Origin: Winogradskya consettensis
GTDB taxonomy: Bacteria; Actinomycetota; Actinomycetes; Mycobacteriales; Micromonosporaceae
DNA length: 64,000 nucleotides
Reading direction: 5' to 3'
Assembly (NCBI RefSeq): GCF_018332715.1
Contig: NZ_BOQP01000058.1
Span: forward strand, 42,832 to 106,831
Shown here: positions 8,633 through 16,638 of the stretch, one piece after another
How positions within the stretch are numbered: position 1 is the stretch's first letter
Layout: every line of letters begins with the position of its first letter
Made by a program: the position numbers and the translations under genes
Notes under the pieces: model-generated
Seen by the model: the letters and a program-made list of their open reading frames with translations, nothing else
Databases searched by the model: none
Told to the model about the DNA's origin: nothing

Positions 8633-9339
8633 GGCCGCTGGCTGAGGTAGTGAACGGCGCCGAAGTCCTGCTTGTCGACTTCGACGGACCCATCTGCGCC
8701 GTGTTCGCCGGGTATTCAGCGGCCACGATCGCCAGCGACCTCCAAGCCCTCATCCGCAGCCATCTGAGCGGTGAGCTTCCGCCAAGCATCGCTGCACTCT
8801 CCATGAACCCGCTGCAGATTCTCCGCGAAGTCGCAGACCTCGGCGACAACGCGCTCGCCGTCGCAGTCGCAGTCGCCTGTCGAGACGCGGAAGTGATGGC
8901 AGCCGCCACTGCGACGCCGACGCTAGGCGCTGTGCAACTCTTTGAAGCTGCGCAGGCAAGCGGAAGACCAGTAATCATCGTCAGTAACAACGCCACCGAA
9001 GCGGTAGGCGCCTACCTGCAAAAACACGACCTGAGCCACTACATCGAAGGTGTGGCAGCCCGGTTCGACGGCATGGACCCCCGCCTTCTCAAACCCGACC
9101 CGTTCCTTCTTCACCGCGGACTTGAAGAGCCTAGAGCCTTGGACCGCAGAGCAATCTTCATCGGCGACTCAACCACCGACGTCGAAGCCGGCCTCGCTGT
9201 CTCCATCCCCACCATCGGGTACGCCAACAAGCCCGGCAAGGACCACCGGCTCTCAGAAGCCGGCGCAGTCGTCGTAACAGACTCGATGCTCATACTGGCC
9301 GACGAAGTCCGGCGCACGCCGGCCGCCAGGAGCCGGTGA
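8629..9339 (+). CDS. HAD-superfamily hydrolase (phosphatase-like)
   Basis: A 236-residue phosphoglycolate-phosphatase-like HAD enzyme, expected to remove phosphate from a small molecule in the cytoplasm. Motif I is LLVDFDGP (Asp nucleophile and acid/base Asp), motif II is the Asn/Ser of VSNN, motif III is the lysine of LKPDPF, and motif IV is IGDSTTD. The helical cap lies between motifs I and II. Its ATG overlaps the regulator's stop, and its stop overlaps the kinase start, so the three are made together. The substrate is unknown. A phosphatase beside a kinase suggests opposing action on the same phosphate or detoxification of one product. Confidence 0.88.
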   Translation: MRPLAEVVNGAEVLLVDFDGPICAVFAGYSAATIASDLQALIRSHLSGELPPSIAALSMNPLQILREVADLGDNALAVAVAVACRDAEVMAAATATPTLGAVQLFEAAQASGRPVIIVSNNATEAVGAYLQKHDLSHYIEGVAARFDGMDPRLLKPDPFLLHRGLEEPRALDRRAIFIGDSTTDVEAGLAVSIPTIGYANKPGKDHRLSEAGAVVVTDSMLILADEVRRTPAARSR

Positions 9340-10160
9340 TGGAAACTCCCCAGATCCCGACCTCCGTGCTGGCGAACGTGCAGCAGCGCTGGCCGGAGGT
9401 CGCAGGGTCTTGGGCTGAACACGCTGGAATAGAACTCCAGAGTCTCTGCCAGCAGTACCAAGCGGTACCTCGCGAAGTGCTGCCGGCCCGGTACGGATTC
9501 GTCATCGCGGCCGAATCGCCGACCGGCCCGCTCGTGCTACGCAGCACGCCCGACCCTCACGGACCGGACCAGGCAGCCGTAGCCGCAGCTCTAGCGAATC
9601 TAACCATTTCGCCATACGTCTACGAGTCGAACACTACCGATCACGGCACGTGGACTGTGCTCGACCGTGTCTCACCAGGCACAGCCCTCTACGAGACCGA
9701 CATGGCAACCATCGACTTGCGAAAACTCTTCGAGCCCCTAGCCGCCATGAGCCACCAGCCGACTCCCCGCGATGGCATGCCTTCAATCATCGACTGGCTC
9801 CGCAGCCGCCTCGAAGACGATCACCTCGAAGACCGCAGACTCGGGACCGCAGTCGCCCCGCTCGAAGAACGCCAGCACGCGTTGGACCTTCTGTCCGAGC
9901 TAGCGACCGACCATTCACCCCGCCTCTGCCACGGTGATGCGTCGTTGGGAAACGTCATCGCTGACGGCCGATCCGGTTGGAAATACATCGACCCACGCGG
10001 AATCAGCGGCGAAAGCGCATACGACGTCGCGGTGCTCGGCCTCCGGATCGCCCGCGTAAGAACTTCTGCAGGACTCGTAGACCAAATCGCTGCTTTCGCT
10101 AACGCCTCGGCAATCCGCGTCCATTCCTGGATGACGGTAGCCAATGCTGCAAGGGTTTAA
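9339..10160 (+). CDS. Aminoglycoside-phosphotransferase-like small-molecule kinase
   Basis: A 273-residue APH/choline-kinase-fold protein. The catalytic loop CHGDASLGNVI (about residue 196-206) and the metal-binding IDPRG replace the usual HGDxxxxN and DxG motifs. The N-lobe is less typical, without an obvious kinase Lys motif. ATG at 9339 overlaps the HAD stop as TGATG; the GTG three bases earlier is a less likely start. It may phosphorylate a sugar, nucleoside or antibiotic; real aminoglycoside resistance is possible but not indicated. The base composition turns AT-rich right after its stop. Confidence 0.8.
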   Translation: METPQIPTSVLANVQQRWPEVAGSWAEHAGIELQSLCQQYQAVPREVLPARYGFVIAAESPTGPLVLRSTPDPHGPDQAAVAAALANLTISPYVYESNTTDHGTWTVLDRVSPGTALYETDMATIDLRKLFEPLAAMSHQPTPRDGMPSIIDWLRSRLEDDHLEDRRLGTAVAPLEERQHALDLLSELATDHSPRLCHGDASLGNVIADGRSGWKYIDPRGISGESAYDVAVLGLRIARVRTSAGLVDQIAAFANASAIRVHSWMTVANAARV

Positions 10161-10418
10161 CACGAAGCCCCAAAATACATCTTTGTTGTTTGATGAACCG
10201 ATGCCGCCTACTGTTTGGCAAACCAGGCGCAGCGCAGAGACAAATTCCTATAAAAGGCACAGCGGTAATCCATTCGATGAGCATAGATTTATACGCCATC
10301 CGAATAGTAAACACGAAACTATAATATGCTGTGTTATAAGGTCGAGAATTCTGCCTCGCCCGAGTCTGCCGAGGCAAGCGCACTCCATCCTGCGGAAGAG
10401 TCACAACATTATTCAGGG

Positions 10419-11267
10419 TCAGGCCGTGCCTACGAGTTTGAAAACTACGGCTTCGTCGCCCAGGAAAACAGTGAGCAGCGCTTGAAAATTCCCGTGTTCT
10501 GCAGGGCTGAACATTACAGCGAAGGGAAGAGCATCCCCCGGTCCTACTCGCGCCGAAACTATGGGCCCCACCAGCGAAAAGCCGCTATTATTTGGATCGA
10601 TTTGAGGTCCAGGGAACTTCGACCCGTCAACCGTTATGCGAGCGTCCGATGAGCCCGATTCACTGAGGTTGAGAGTTTGCACCTCACGTGCCCCAACTTC
10701 CACCTTGCCAAAATTGACGATACTGGCTGAACGATTAATGCCCGCGTCAGACGGGGCGGCGCCATCGGCACCCAACATAAGATCGGTCGCACGGGTGACC
10801 AACCTCCTAAAGGTGGCTTCCCGGAAACCAACCACGAAGGCTAAGACGTAGAACACCACCAGTTGGCCCTGCTGACGAGAATCTGTGCAGTCCGATCCAC
10901 AATGACCCATGTCTCCAGTCGGTTGGCCGGACGTTGCTTGCATGACGCCAAAAAGTATGAAATAAGCGATCGTCCCCAGAATCATTCCGACCAGCGGGCG
11001 AGCGACATGCCAGTAGCACCAGGTGTTCTCCCATTTGGAGTTGTGACTAAAAACTCCATAGAGACTAATTGTTACCGCACCCAGAGCCCCAAACCACGGA
11101 ACACCAATGGGCAAGACGCTTGAAACGACAGTGGGAAGTTCGCTAATAAACCATGGCCAACTATAAATCCGAAACAAAGCGAGTATGAGTAGAGCAAACA
11201 GATAAGCTACATCCAATTTAAAAAAGAACGACGGCTTGCGGCTCTGGAGGCCTTTAGTTGGATCCAT
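10419..11267 (-). CDS. Four-helix membrane protein with C-terminal ASH/Ig-like domain
   Basis: A 282-residue protein with four predicted membrane helices (about 19-36, 50-73, 90-110, 132-150). A linker with a charged FREATFRRLV motif follows, then an Ig-like beta domain (about 182-282) of the ASH/choice-of-anchor type (IVNFGKVEVG, QTLNLSES, GFSLVG, FAVMFSP). GC is lower than in neighbouring chromosomal genes, pointing to horizontal acquisition. The function is unknown. Membrane proteins with cytoplasmic beta domains occur in phage-defence and conflict systems, but nothing catalytic is visible. The ATG at 11267 has only a weak, distant ribosome site. Confidence 0.7.
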   Translation of the reverse strand: MDPTKGLQSRKPSFFFKLDVAYLFALLILALFRIYSWPWFISELPTVVSSVLPIGVPWFGALGAVTISLYGVFSHNSKWENTWCYWHVARPLVGMILGTIAYFILFGVMQATSGQPTGDMGHCGSDCTDSRQQGQLVVFYVLAFVVGFREATFRRLVTRATDLMLGADGAAPSDAGINRSASIVNFGKVEVGAREVQTLNLSESGSSDARITVDGSKFPGPQIDPNNSGFSLVGPIVSARVGPGDALPFAVMFSPAEHGNFQALLTVFLGDEAVVFKLVGTA

Positions 11268-11704
11268 GATTATCTTTGCTCCGCCCCTGGCTCACGCAGA
11301 CCGTCAAGACTTTGATCCAGACTTTACCCAATCAGATTCGGATCCGAGGGCTGGAGGAGTTTTGTACGCTCGATAGCACAACGTCTGGTTGCTCGTAGGC
11401 TGGCGACAGTCGCCACATTCTCGTCAAACATTTCCTACTTCCCCACACTTGAAGAATGTGGGCGCCCGGAAACGGTTGTAATGTCTAGATTCTTGAGGAT
11501 GAGGTCGACCGAGTGCGCGTACGAGCGGTCTTTAAGTGCAGCTGACAACGCAATGTTCGGATTCAGTCAAGGCCGAATCTGTCTGGCACCTGCCGCTACC
11601 GATAACCACGCTGAATAGACCAAGGAGATGTCCAGGCGGGGTAGACCCGCCAAGGATACGCAAAATGCCTAAGCCGCCCCGATCGATCAAACATCTGCAC
11701 AATA
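11268..11704. other. Intergenic region without a supported gene
   Basis: About 440 bp of lower-GC DNA between the membrane-protein gene and the DUF6602 gene. I see no convincing ORF, tRNA or att-like tRNA fragment. It must contain the promoter of the leftward membrane-protein gene. Confidence 0.5.
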
Positions 11705-11738
11705 GTCAGACACTCGACATGTGAGCCGAGTGTCTGAC
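11705..11738 (-). terminator. 12-bp perfect stem-loop downstream of the DUF6602 gene
   Basis: GTCAGACACTCG (11705-11716) pairs perfectly with CGAGTGTCTGAC (11727-11738) around a 10-nt loop. It starts about 40 nt beyond the stop of the leftward DUF6602 gene. The T-run is weak, so it may end transcription inefficiently or protect the mRNA end. Confidence 0.5.
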
Positions 11739-11779
11739 GGATGCTCCTTTCGATCTAGTCAAGAGCCGGCAGGCTCCGG

Positions 11780-12763
11780 TTACGAAGCACCACCCTCCCA
11801 GTTGCCGTTTGCTCTCGGCGACCATTCTTTTTGTGCATGGATCGGAATCAAATCCGGAATTCGTGATTTCAGACTGTCGCCAGCACCATAGTGAACAGCG
11901 ATGTCAGCCGGAGATAAGACGACTTGGTTTATATGGCCGAGCATTCTCGACATCAAACCCCCTAGAGCGCTCTCGCCATGTTGTTCTGTAGCCTGGACGA
12001 CGTGTAAGTCTGCAGTAAGATCCTCTTGCCTAAATGTTGCAACGCTTGGATTTTCGGCGCCGGGAGGATTCCAACCCCAAAAGAAGCATCCTTCACCTAA
12101 GATACATAGGCACTGCACCATCTCAAGCCGCTGCAGGGTCCTGTTAAGCCGTACGAAGCGATCAAGCAGATCCTCAACAGTGGCATCATGATGTTTACGT
12201 ACAGCAACGATTGCGGAGAAAAGGGGGTTTCCTAGCCAGTCAGTAGGCTCGAAAAGTCCCCTATTTTCAGTGAATCTACTGTAGGCGGTAAGGGGCCTAA
12301 ACAGTCGGTGGCAGCGTACTAATTTCGCCATCGCACTATCAAGACTGTCAGTATCAAGCGTTTGCTTTACTTCCAGCACGCCATAGACTGCTTCGATCGG
12401 TGCAACTTGATAGCGTGCATCAGGTGTTGCACGCGCCTTGACTGCCGGAAACCACTCTTGATTAGTCAATACTACATCGCAGTCACCTGCAGTGAGGCCA
12501 TTCCTATCCGATACCGTTCCGCAGGTGACGGTGTATCGCGTTGGCAAGAGTCGCGACAATTCATCGCGAAATATCGCCTCGATCGGTAAACCCGATCCGA
12601 AGTTGGAATCTCGAAAATCCACCTCAGCGGCCGAACGCAACAAAAGCAGCTTCTCCACATATTTATATCTCCCGCCAAGCGCACGGTGCAGATTTTCCGG
12701 CGACCTCTTCGGTCGCCACGAATCGGTAAGAGCTTGCATTCCAATTTCGCTCTCGTCGGGCAT
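11780..12763 (-). CDS. DUF6602 protein, predicted PD-(D/E)XK-like fold
   Basis: A 327-residue protein of the DUF6602 type. The conserved core runs from FRDELSRLLPTRY through CGTVSDRNG and GDCDVVL to the strand YGVLEVKQTL. An acidic residue in GDCDVV followed about 45 residues later by ExK (LEVK) is the pattern of a PD-(D/E)XK nuclease-like site. The C-terminal half is helical with no known motif. The ATG at 12763 follows AGGGGGA. GC is low. Such proteins are often found in islands with defence genes, and this one is about 680 bp from a divergent HNH gene. Nuclease activity is a prediction only. Confidence 0.75.
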   Translation of the reverse strand: MPDESEIGMQALTDSWRPKRSPENLHRALGGRYKYVEKLLLLRSAAEVDFRDSNFGSGLPIEAIFRDELSRLLPTRYTVTCGTVSDRNGLTAGDCDVVLTNQEWFPAVKARATPDARYQVAPIEAVYGVLEVKQTLDTDSLDSAMAKLVRCHRLFRPLTAYSRFTENRGLFEPTDWLGNPLFSAIVAVRKHHDATVEDLLDRFVRLNRTLQRLEMVQCLCILGEGCFFWGWNPPGAENPSVATFRQEDLTADLHVVQATEQHGESALGGLMSRMLGHINQVVLSPADIAVHYGAGDSLKSRIPDLIPIHAQKEWSPRANGNWEGGAS

Positions 12764-13407
12764 TCAGCTTTCCCCCTCATCTCAATAATCCCGCACCCAT
12801 TATGCCCGACGCTACATGAAGAGATATTCTTGTTTTCACTATCGGAGTAGTCCTACTGGGTTACCCCTGTATGCCAGTCGCCATATTCAAGATCACCGTC
12901 ATGGCACGGGTCCAATGCCTAAATGATGGTTCCGGCCTCCTCTTCTGCCGCGATCCTGGCACCAGCCCACGTACGTTCGGCTACTTGTTTCAAGACTGCG
13001 GGGATTGGGCCGCTCAGCCGCTAGCCAGGGTGCGCCGCCGCTGTCGCTCGGCCCGCACACGCAGGCAGTCCCTTGGCTGGCGTGTAGTCAGGGAGCCAGA
13101 TCTGTGGAAATAAAAATAGATCTCAGGTCGGGGTGTGTAAAATTTCGGGGGCAGCCAGCCAGCCGGCACGACTTCGTCGACGTGACCGACCGGTCCCAGC
13201 TAGGCCGCAAAGCGATCACGGCCACTCCTTCGAACCCAAATGCTCATGGCGTAGGCATCCACCCTGCAGGCCACCTTTTGTTCTAAGAAACTCTGCGCCT
13301 CTCGGGCAAGAGCCATGGCAAGCTGGTGGCCCGCTCTCACAGGGTGCGCGCCCGCCCGCCCCATTACCCGAGTCGCCGGGCTCAGCGGTCCCATAGTCAA
13401 GCTGTCA
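12764..13407. other. Long divergent intergenic region, no gene supported
   Basis: About 640 bp between the divergent DUF6602 and HNH genes. Short open frames are present but lack ribosome sites and recognisable products. The composition changes from AT-rich to GC-rich at about 12950, so it may contain degenerate coding DNA or an old insertion junction. No tRNA or long repeat was seen. Confidence 0.45.
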
Positions 13408-13437
13408 TTGACGTTCCGCTCACCGAGAGTACTCTCG
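13408..13437 (+). promoter_or_regulatory. Leaderless promoter of the HNH gene with palindromic operator
   Basis: A -35-like TTGACG (13408-13413) is followed after 16 bp by TACTCT (13430-13435), and the ATG begins 6 bp later at 13442, so transcription should start at or next to the start codon. The -10 box lies inside CGAGAGTACTCTCG (13424-13437), a perfect 14-bp palindrome suited to a dimeric repressor. Confidence 0.6.
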
Positions 13438-13441
13438 CAAG

Positions 13442-14017
13442 ATGCCTGAAGGACGGCCCGCAATTCCCACAGCCTTGAAACGTAGTGTTCTCGTAGAGGC
13501 CGGTCACCGGTGCGCAATCCCGACGTGCAAGGCAACTACCACCGAGCTTGCCCACATCATCTCTTGGGAAAAGACTCGCAGTCACACGTTCGAAAATTTG
13601 ATAGCCCTTTGCCCGAACTGTCACACCCGATTCGATAAGGGCGAAATCGACCGCAAATCGATGGAACAATACAAATTCAATCTCGGCATCATTAAAAGTC
13701 GCTATGGTGAAATTGAACGCAGGATTTTGGTGATTTTTGCCACCGATCCTTCGATCACCATTATCGGTATGCCGTTAGCATCTGACGTTGCGATGCTGTA
13801 TCTGGTAAACGATGGTCTCTTCAGACGAGAATTCGATCAGTCGAATGGATTTGGACTGACGGTTCCTAATGGCGCAAGCGCCATCATTGATTTTACAGGA
13901 AAACAAGAGTTTTACACTATTACCGACAAGGGTCGAGAGTTTGTACGGCGGCTGGCAGAGGCAGAAAAATTAGAAGTGAACCCGCCGTTTGACTTCTGGG
14001 ACCGAGAAAGGCCCTGA
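13442..14017 (+). CDS. HNH endonuclease-domain protein with C-terminal winged-helix-like region
   Basis: A 191-residue protein. The HNH/zinc finger spans about residues 20-75: GHRCAIPTCK supplies the first Cys pair, ELAHIISWEK the first His, and NLIALCPNCHTRFD the Asn, second Cys pair and last His. The C-terminal part (about 105-180) contains helices and YTITDKGREFVRRL, as in winged-helix domains. It would cut or nick DNA with divalent metal, and the C-terminal part may bind DNA. There is no Shine-Dalgarno; translation is probably leaderless. Low GC marks it as acquired. A defence role is possible; restriction partners are not visible. Confidence 0.8.
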   Translation: MPEGRPAIPTALKRSVLVEAGHRCAIPTCKATTTELAHIISWEKTRSHTFENLIALCPNCHTRFDKGEIDRKSMEQYKFNLGIIKSRYGEIERRILVIFATDPSITIIGMPLASDVAMLYLVNDGLFRREFDQSNGFGLTVPNGASAIIDFTGKQEFYTITDKGREFVRRLAEAEKLEVNPPFDFWDRERP

Positions 14018-14204
14018 TAGTACGGTATCTCGCCGGCTCAAACGATCTACACAACGGCACATGATCATCGGCATGGACGGGCAGTGTCAACCTAAGCCAG
14101 ACTGTCTCGCAGGGTCAAAGCTAGATGCATCGCATGTCTAAGTTACATGATCGTTCCCAATGCGCGGAAGTGTATATTTTTTCGACAATTCTTTTGACAC
14201 ATCG

Positions 14205-15524
14205 TTAGGCACGATCTGGGCGTTCGGGGTTGGTTTTCCAGCCGTTACGGTCGCCCCATGAAGTGCTGCCGAAGGCTGGCGCGGGGAGCGGGACGGCGTC
14301 GTGGCCGCGCGTGCCTAGGTCGGGGCGTTCTTTGCGCTCCTGTTCATCGATCTTTAATAGTTCGATGGAGAGGCTGATGGCGTTCTTTTCGGCGAGGGTC
14401 AGGACGTTGACGAAGCTGAGCGCGACCTCGATGAGGGCCTTCTCCGGGTTGGTGCATGCGCTGAAGGGTGCGTTGACGGCTTCGATGTAACTGCTCATGG
14501 CGTCGAGGAGGGTGTTGATGCGTTCGAAGCCGGTGGATGCGTACGCGTTGCGGAGGCCTTCCAACATGGAGGCGGCTTTCTTGCCTTCCTCCGCGAGCCA
14601 GGTGGCTTGAGCCTGGACCTGGGTGAGCCACGTACTCGTTGACTTCGCGTACTGGGTAAACGCCTCGGATGCGGTCCCTTCCCAGTACAGGGCGAGCCGG
14701 TCGGTTTCGGCGTCGAAGTTGGTGCGGGTTTCGGCGTAGGTGTTCGCGACCGAGTGGAGCAGGTCAGCCCTGTTCTTCACGACGTCGGGTGCGCTACGCC
14801 AGGCGTGGATGATCAGGTCGTTCAGGGGCAGGCGGATACCGGTTTCGAGCTCCGTCAGGAACGCTTCGAGCTGGAGGAGGTCGCTGCGGTACTGGGTGAC
14901 GAACTCGTCCAGGCGGTCGCCGCCGCCGTTCTCGTAGTAGGTGGTCCGGCCGCCGCTGAAGCCGAGGTTGTTGCCGTCGCTGCTGCCGATGGTGATCGGT
15001 TCGGTGACGGCCCGGGTGCTCGGGATCGTCTCGTGGCGAGTGGCTGTTAGGTTCGTGTTGTCGGGCGGGATGACCACGCTCGGCCGTTCTTCCCCGTGGA
15101 GGTGGGGGTCTCCGCCCGAGTTGAGGACGCCGGCACCACCGCGGCGGGTGTTGATGGTCGAGGCATAACCGTCAGCGACGGGCAGATACGGCTTGAGATC
15201 CTGGTTGACGACGTCAAAGCTGGTTGACACCTCAAGGTCGGTGCCCTCGTAGTCGGTGGCGACCTGGAGCAGGCCGTCGGTCATACGGTCCATCTCATTC
15301 TTGGCGTCGAGGGCCTCATCTACGCGGTAACCCAGCGAGGTCTGCCAGTCGCGGGCCAGCCGGTCGGAGACGCCGGGCAGGGTGCCCCATGCCCCGGTCG
15401 GGACAGCGCCGATGTCGTCGAGATACCGGCGGATGGCGCTGTAGGTGACGGAGTCTTCGTAGCGTTCGGTTCCGTACGAGACCAGCGCTTGCGATTCGAC
15501 GTGCAGTGCTGAGATGTCAGTCAT
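14205..15524 (-). CDS. WXG100-like type VII secretion protein with long linker
   Basis: A 439-residue protein with two helical parts. Residues of about 1-105 form a helical hairpin. A Gly/Ser/Asn-rich linker (about 130-210) follows, and then a WXG100-like helical region (about 220-385) with the turn motif LYWEGTASEAF. The tail is polar and proline-rich. It has no signal peptide, as expected for ESX substrates. It ends a four-gene leftward cluster with two YbaB-like proteins and a membrane-anchored protein. No EccC ATPase is nearby, so export must depend on a system elsewhere. The ATG overlaps the upstream stop by four bases. Confidence 0.75.
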   Translation of the reverse strand: MTDISALHVESQALVSYGTERYEDSVTYSAIRRYLDDIGAVPTGAWGTLPGVSDRLARDWQTSLGYRVDEALDAKNEMDRMTDGLLQVATDYEGTDLEVSTSFDVVNQDLKPYLPVADGYASTINTRRGGAGVLNSGGDPHLHGEERPSVVIPPDNTNLTATRHETIPSTRAVTEPITIGSSDGNNLGFSGGRTTYYENGGGDRLDEFVTQYRSDLLQLEAFLTELETGIRLPLNDLIIHAWRSAPDVVKNRADLLHSVANTYAETRTNFDAETDRLALYWEGTASEAFTQYAKSTSTWLTQVQAQATWLAEEGKKAASMLEGLRNAYASTGFERINTLLDAMSSYIEAVNAPFSACTNPEKALIEVALSFVNVLTLAEKNAISLSIELLKIDEQERKERPDLGTRGHDAVPLPAPAFGSTSWGDRNGWKTNPERPDRA

Positions 15525-15814
15525 GGTTGCCCCGTGATGTCGGATGGGTCGATGGCCATCGCCCCGACCGGTGAGCCGAAGTAGTCGATGCGCAACTGCA
15601 CGTACTGCCGGCGATGGTCAGCCACCGCGGCGAGCAGAGCGGTACGGATCTCGCCGGCTATCTCCCGGTCGGTCAACTCCCGCAGCATGCCGCGACGGAT
15701 CCGCACGTCGAGGTCACCGTCCGACGAGCGGGCGACGGTGATCCACCCATCAGAAGACTTTCCCGTCGCCTGGATGGCGGCTACGTCTGCAAAATAGCGA
15801 TCAATCTTGCTCAT
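15521..15814 (-). CDS. YbaB/EbfC-like small protein of the WXG100 cluster
   Basis: This 97-residue protein has the beta-beta-alpha pattern of YbaB-like nucleoid proteins: ITVARSSDGDLDVRIRRG followed by a helix EIAGEIRTALLAAV. Actinobacterial genomes often place such YbaB-like proteins beside WXG100 genes, where they may be partners rather than nucleoid factors. It overlaps the WXG gene by four bases, so the two are co-translated. Assignment rests on pattern and context; similarity to the 82-residue protein two genes upstream suggests paralogy. Confidence 0.55.
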   Translation of the reverse strand: MSKIDRYFADVAAIQATGKSSDGWITVARSSDGDLDVRIRRGMLRELTDREIAGEIRTALLAAVADHRRQYVQLRIDYFGSPVGAMAIDPSDITGQP

Positions 15815-15823
15815 TCTCGGGCC

Positions 15824-16405
15824 TTACTTACTGTCGGACAGCGTCACGCACTGGTGGGCGAGCGCGCTGAGCGTGTCCTGGCCGAAGGCGCTGACGTCAG
15901 AAGGTGTGCCGCCAGCAGGGATCGAGGTCGACAGCGTCAGGCTCAGCCAACGCTGGTCCTGTGCCGCCACCACCGACACGTTGTGGCGCCCTCCCAGGGT
16001 TCGGCCACACGAGCGGTAGACGGAATATCCATCCGCTGGCGCGGAGGCCGACTGGACCCCGTCGCAGGGATAACCGTCCGCCTCACGGCGAGCCGCGTCG
16101 TCATCGCCTGCGCCGCTGAGAAAGACCTGCACGGTGCCGATGAACCGCTGATCGGAGGACGTGAACGCAAGCTCGCACAAGGTCGACGAGTCATTGACCT
16201 TCCGGGAAGGATCGTCCTTCCCAACAGCCCATGCCCCACCGACCGCCGACTGCATCGGTGCACTCAGGTCCGAGCAGGTCGGTACCCACGTCTGCTTGTC
16301 GCCGAACGGATTGAGCTGCCAAACAGCAACGGCAACGACGATGACAGCCAATGTGCCGAAACCCACGAAGGCAGACAGGCGTTTTGTGTTCACGACCACG
16401 TCCAA
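15824..16405 (-). CDS. Membrane-anchored extracytoplasmic protein
   Basis: A 193-residue protein with one N-terminal membrane helix (about 10-30, FVGFGTLAVIVVAVAVW) and an external domain holding four cysteines spaced as two likely disulfides (CSDL, CELAF, CDGV, CGRT) plus one near the C-terminus. The layout resembles DUF3558-like or other ESX-associated lipoproteins, but there is no lipobox. It lies between two YbaB-like genes in the WXG100 cluster and overlaps the upstream gene by 16 bases. It may be a surface partner of the secreted WXG protein. Confidence 0.6.
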   Translation of the reverse strand: MDVVVNTKRLSAFVGFGTLAVIVVAVAVWQLNPFGDKQTWVPTCSDLSAPMQSAVGGAWAVGKDDPSRKVNDSSTLCELAFTSSDQRFIGTVQVFLSGAGDDDAARREADGYPCDGVQSASAPADGYSVYRSCGRTLGGRHNVSVVAAQDQRWLSLTLSTSIPAGGTPSDVSAFGQDTLSALAHQCVTLSDSK

Positions 16406-16638
16406 CGCGGGTCCTCAGCAGGAGCCGGTGTCAGGTCGGCATCCGAGCCCCGGTCTTGCAGCGATGCCAGGGCTACGCGCGCTGCCGCTCGGATCTGCCC
16501 GGCCAGCGAATCCTCGGTATGCCGGTGTAAGTCCTGCACCTCCACCGCGAGTTGGCCCGATCGATCGGCCAGCAGTCGCACCGTCCGGTCAGGAGACGTC
16601 ACGTTCACCTGAGGCTGCCATTGGTCGTCGTGCTGCAC
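16390..16638 (-). CDS. YbaB/EbfC-like small protein, first gene of the WXG100 cluster
   Basis: An 82-residue protein with a YbaB-like pattern: VNVTSPDRTVRLLADRSGQL, then the helix LAGQIRAAARVALASL. The GTG at 16638 is preceded by AAGGA close to the start. A longer reading to an ATG at 16776 is possible, but that stretch is less GC-rich and lacks coding character. It is similar in layout to the 97-residue protein downstream. It probably begins the leftward WXG100 operon. Confidence 0.5.
   Translation of the reverse strand: MQHDDQWQPQVNVTSPDRTVRLLADRSGQLAVEVQDLHRHTEDSLAGQIRAAARVALASLQDRGSDADLTPAPAEDPRWTWS

Noticed and set aside
11268..11704. A tRNA or att-like element before the DUF6602 gene
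   Set aside because: No cloverleaf or T-arm consensus could be found on either strand.
12871..13396. Overlapping short ORFs in the gap before the HNH gene
   Set aside because: They lack ribosome sites and recognisable products and are not needed to explain the promoter found at 13408.
10161..14204. Right attachment site of the AICE
   Set aside because: The left attachment site is outside the window, so no repeated tRNA end could be compared; no tRNA fragment was recognised here.
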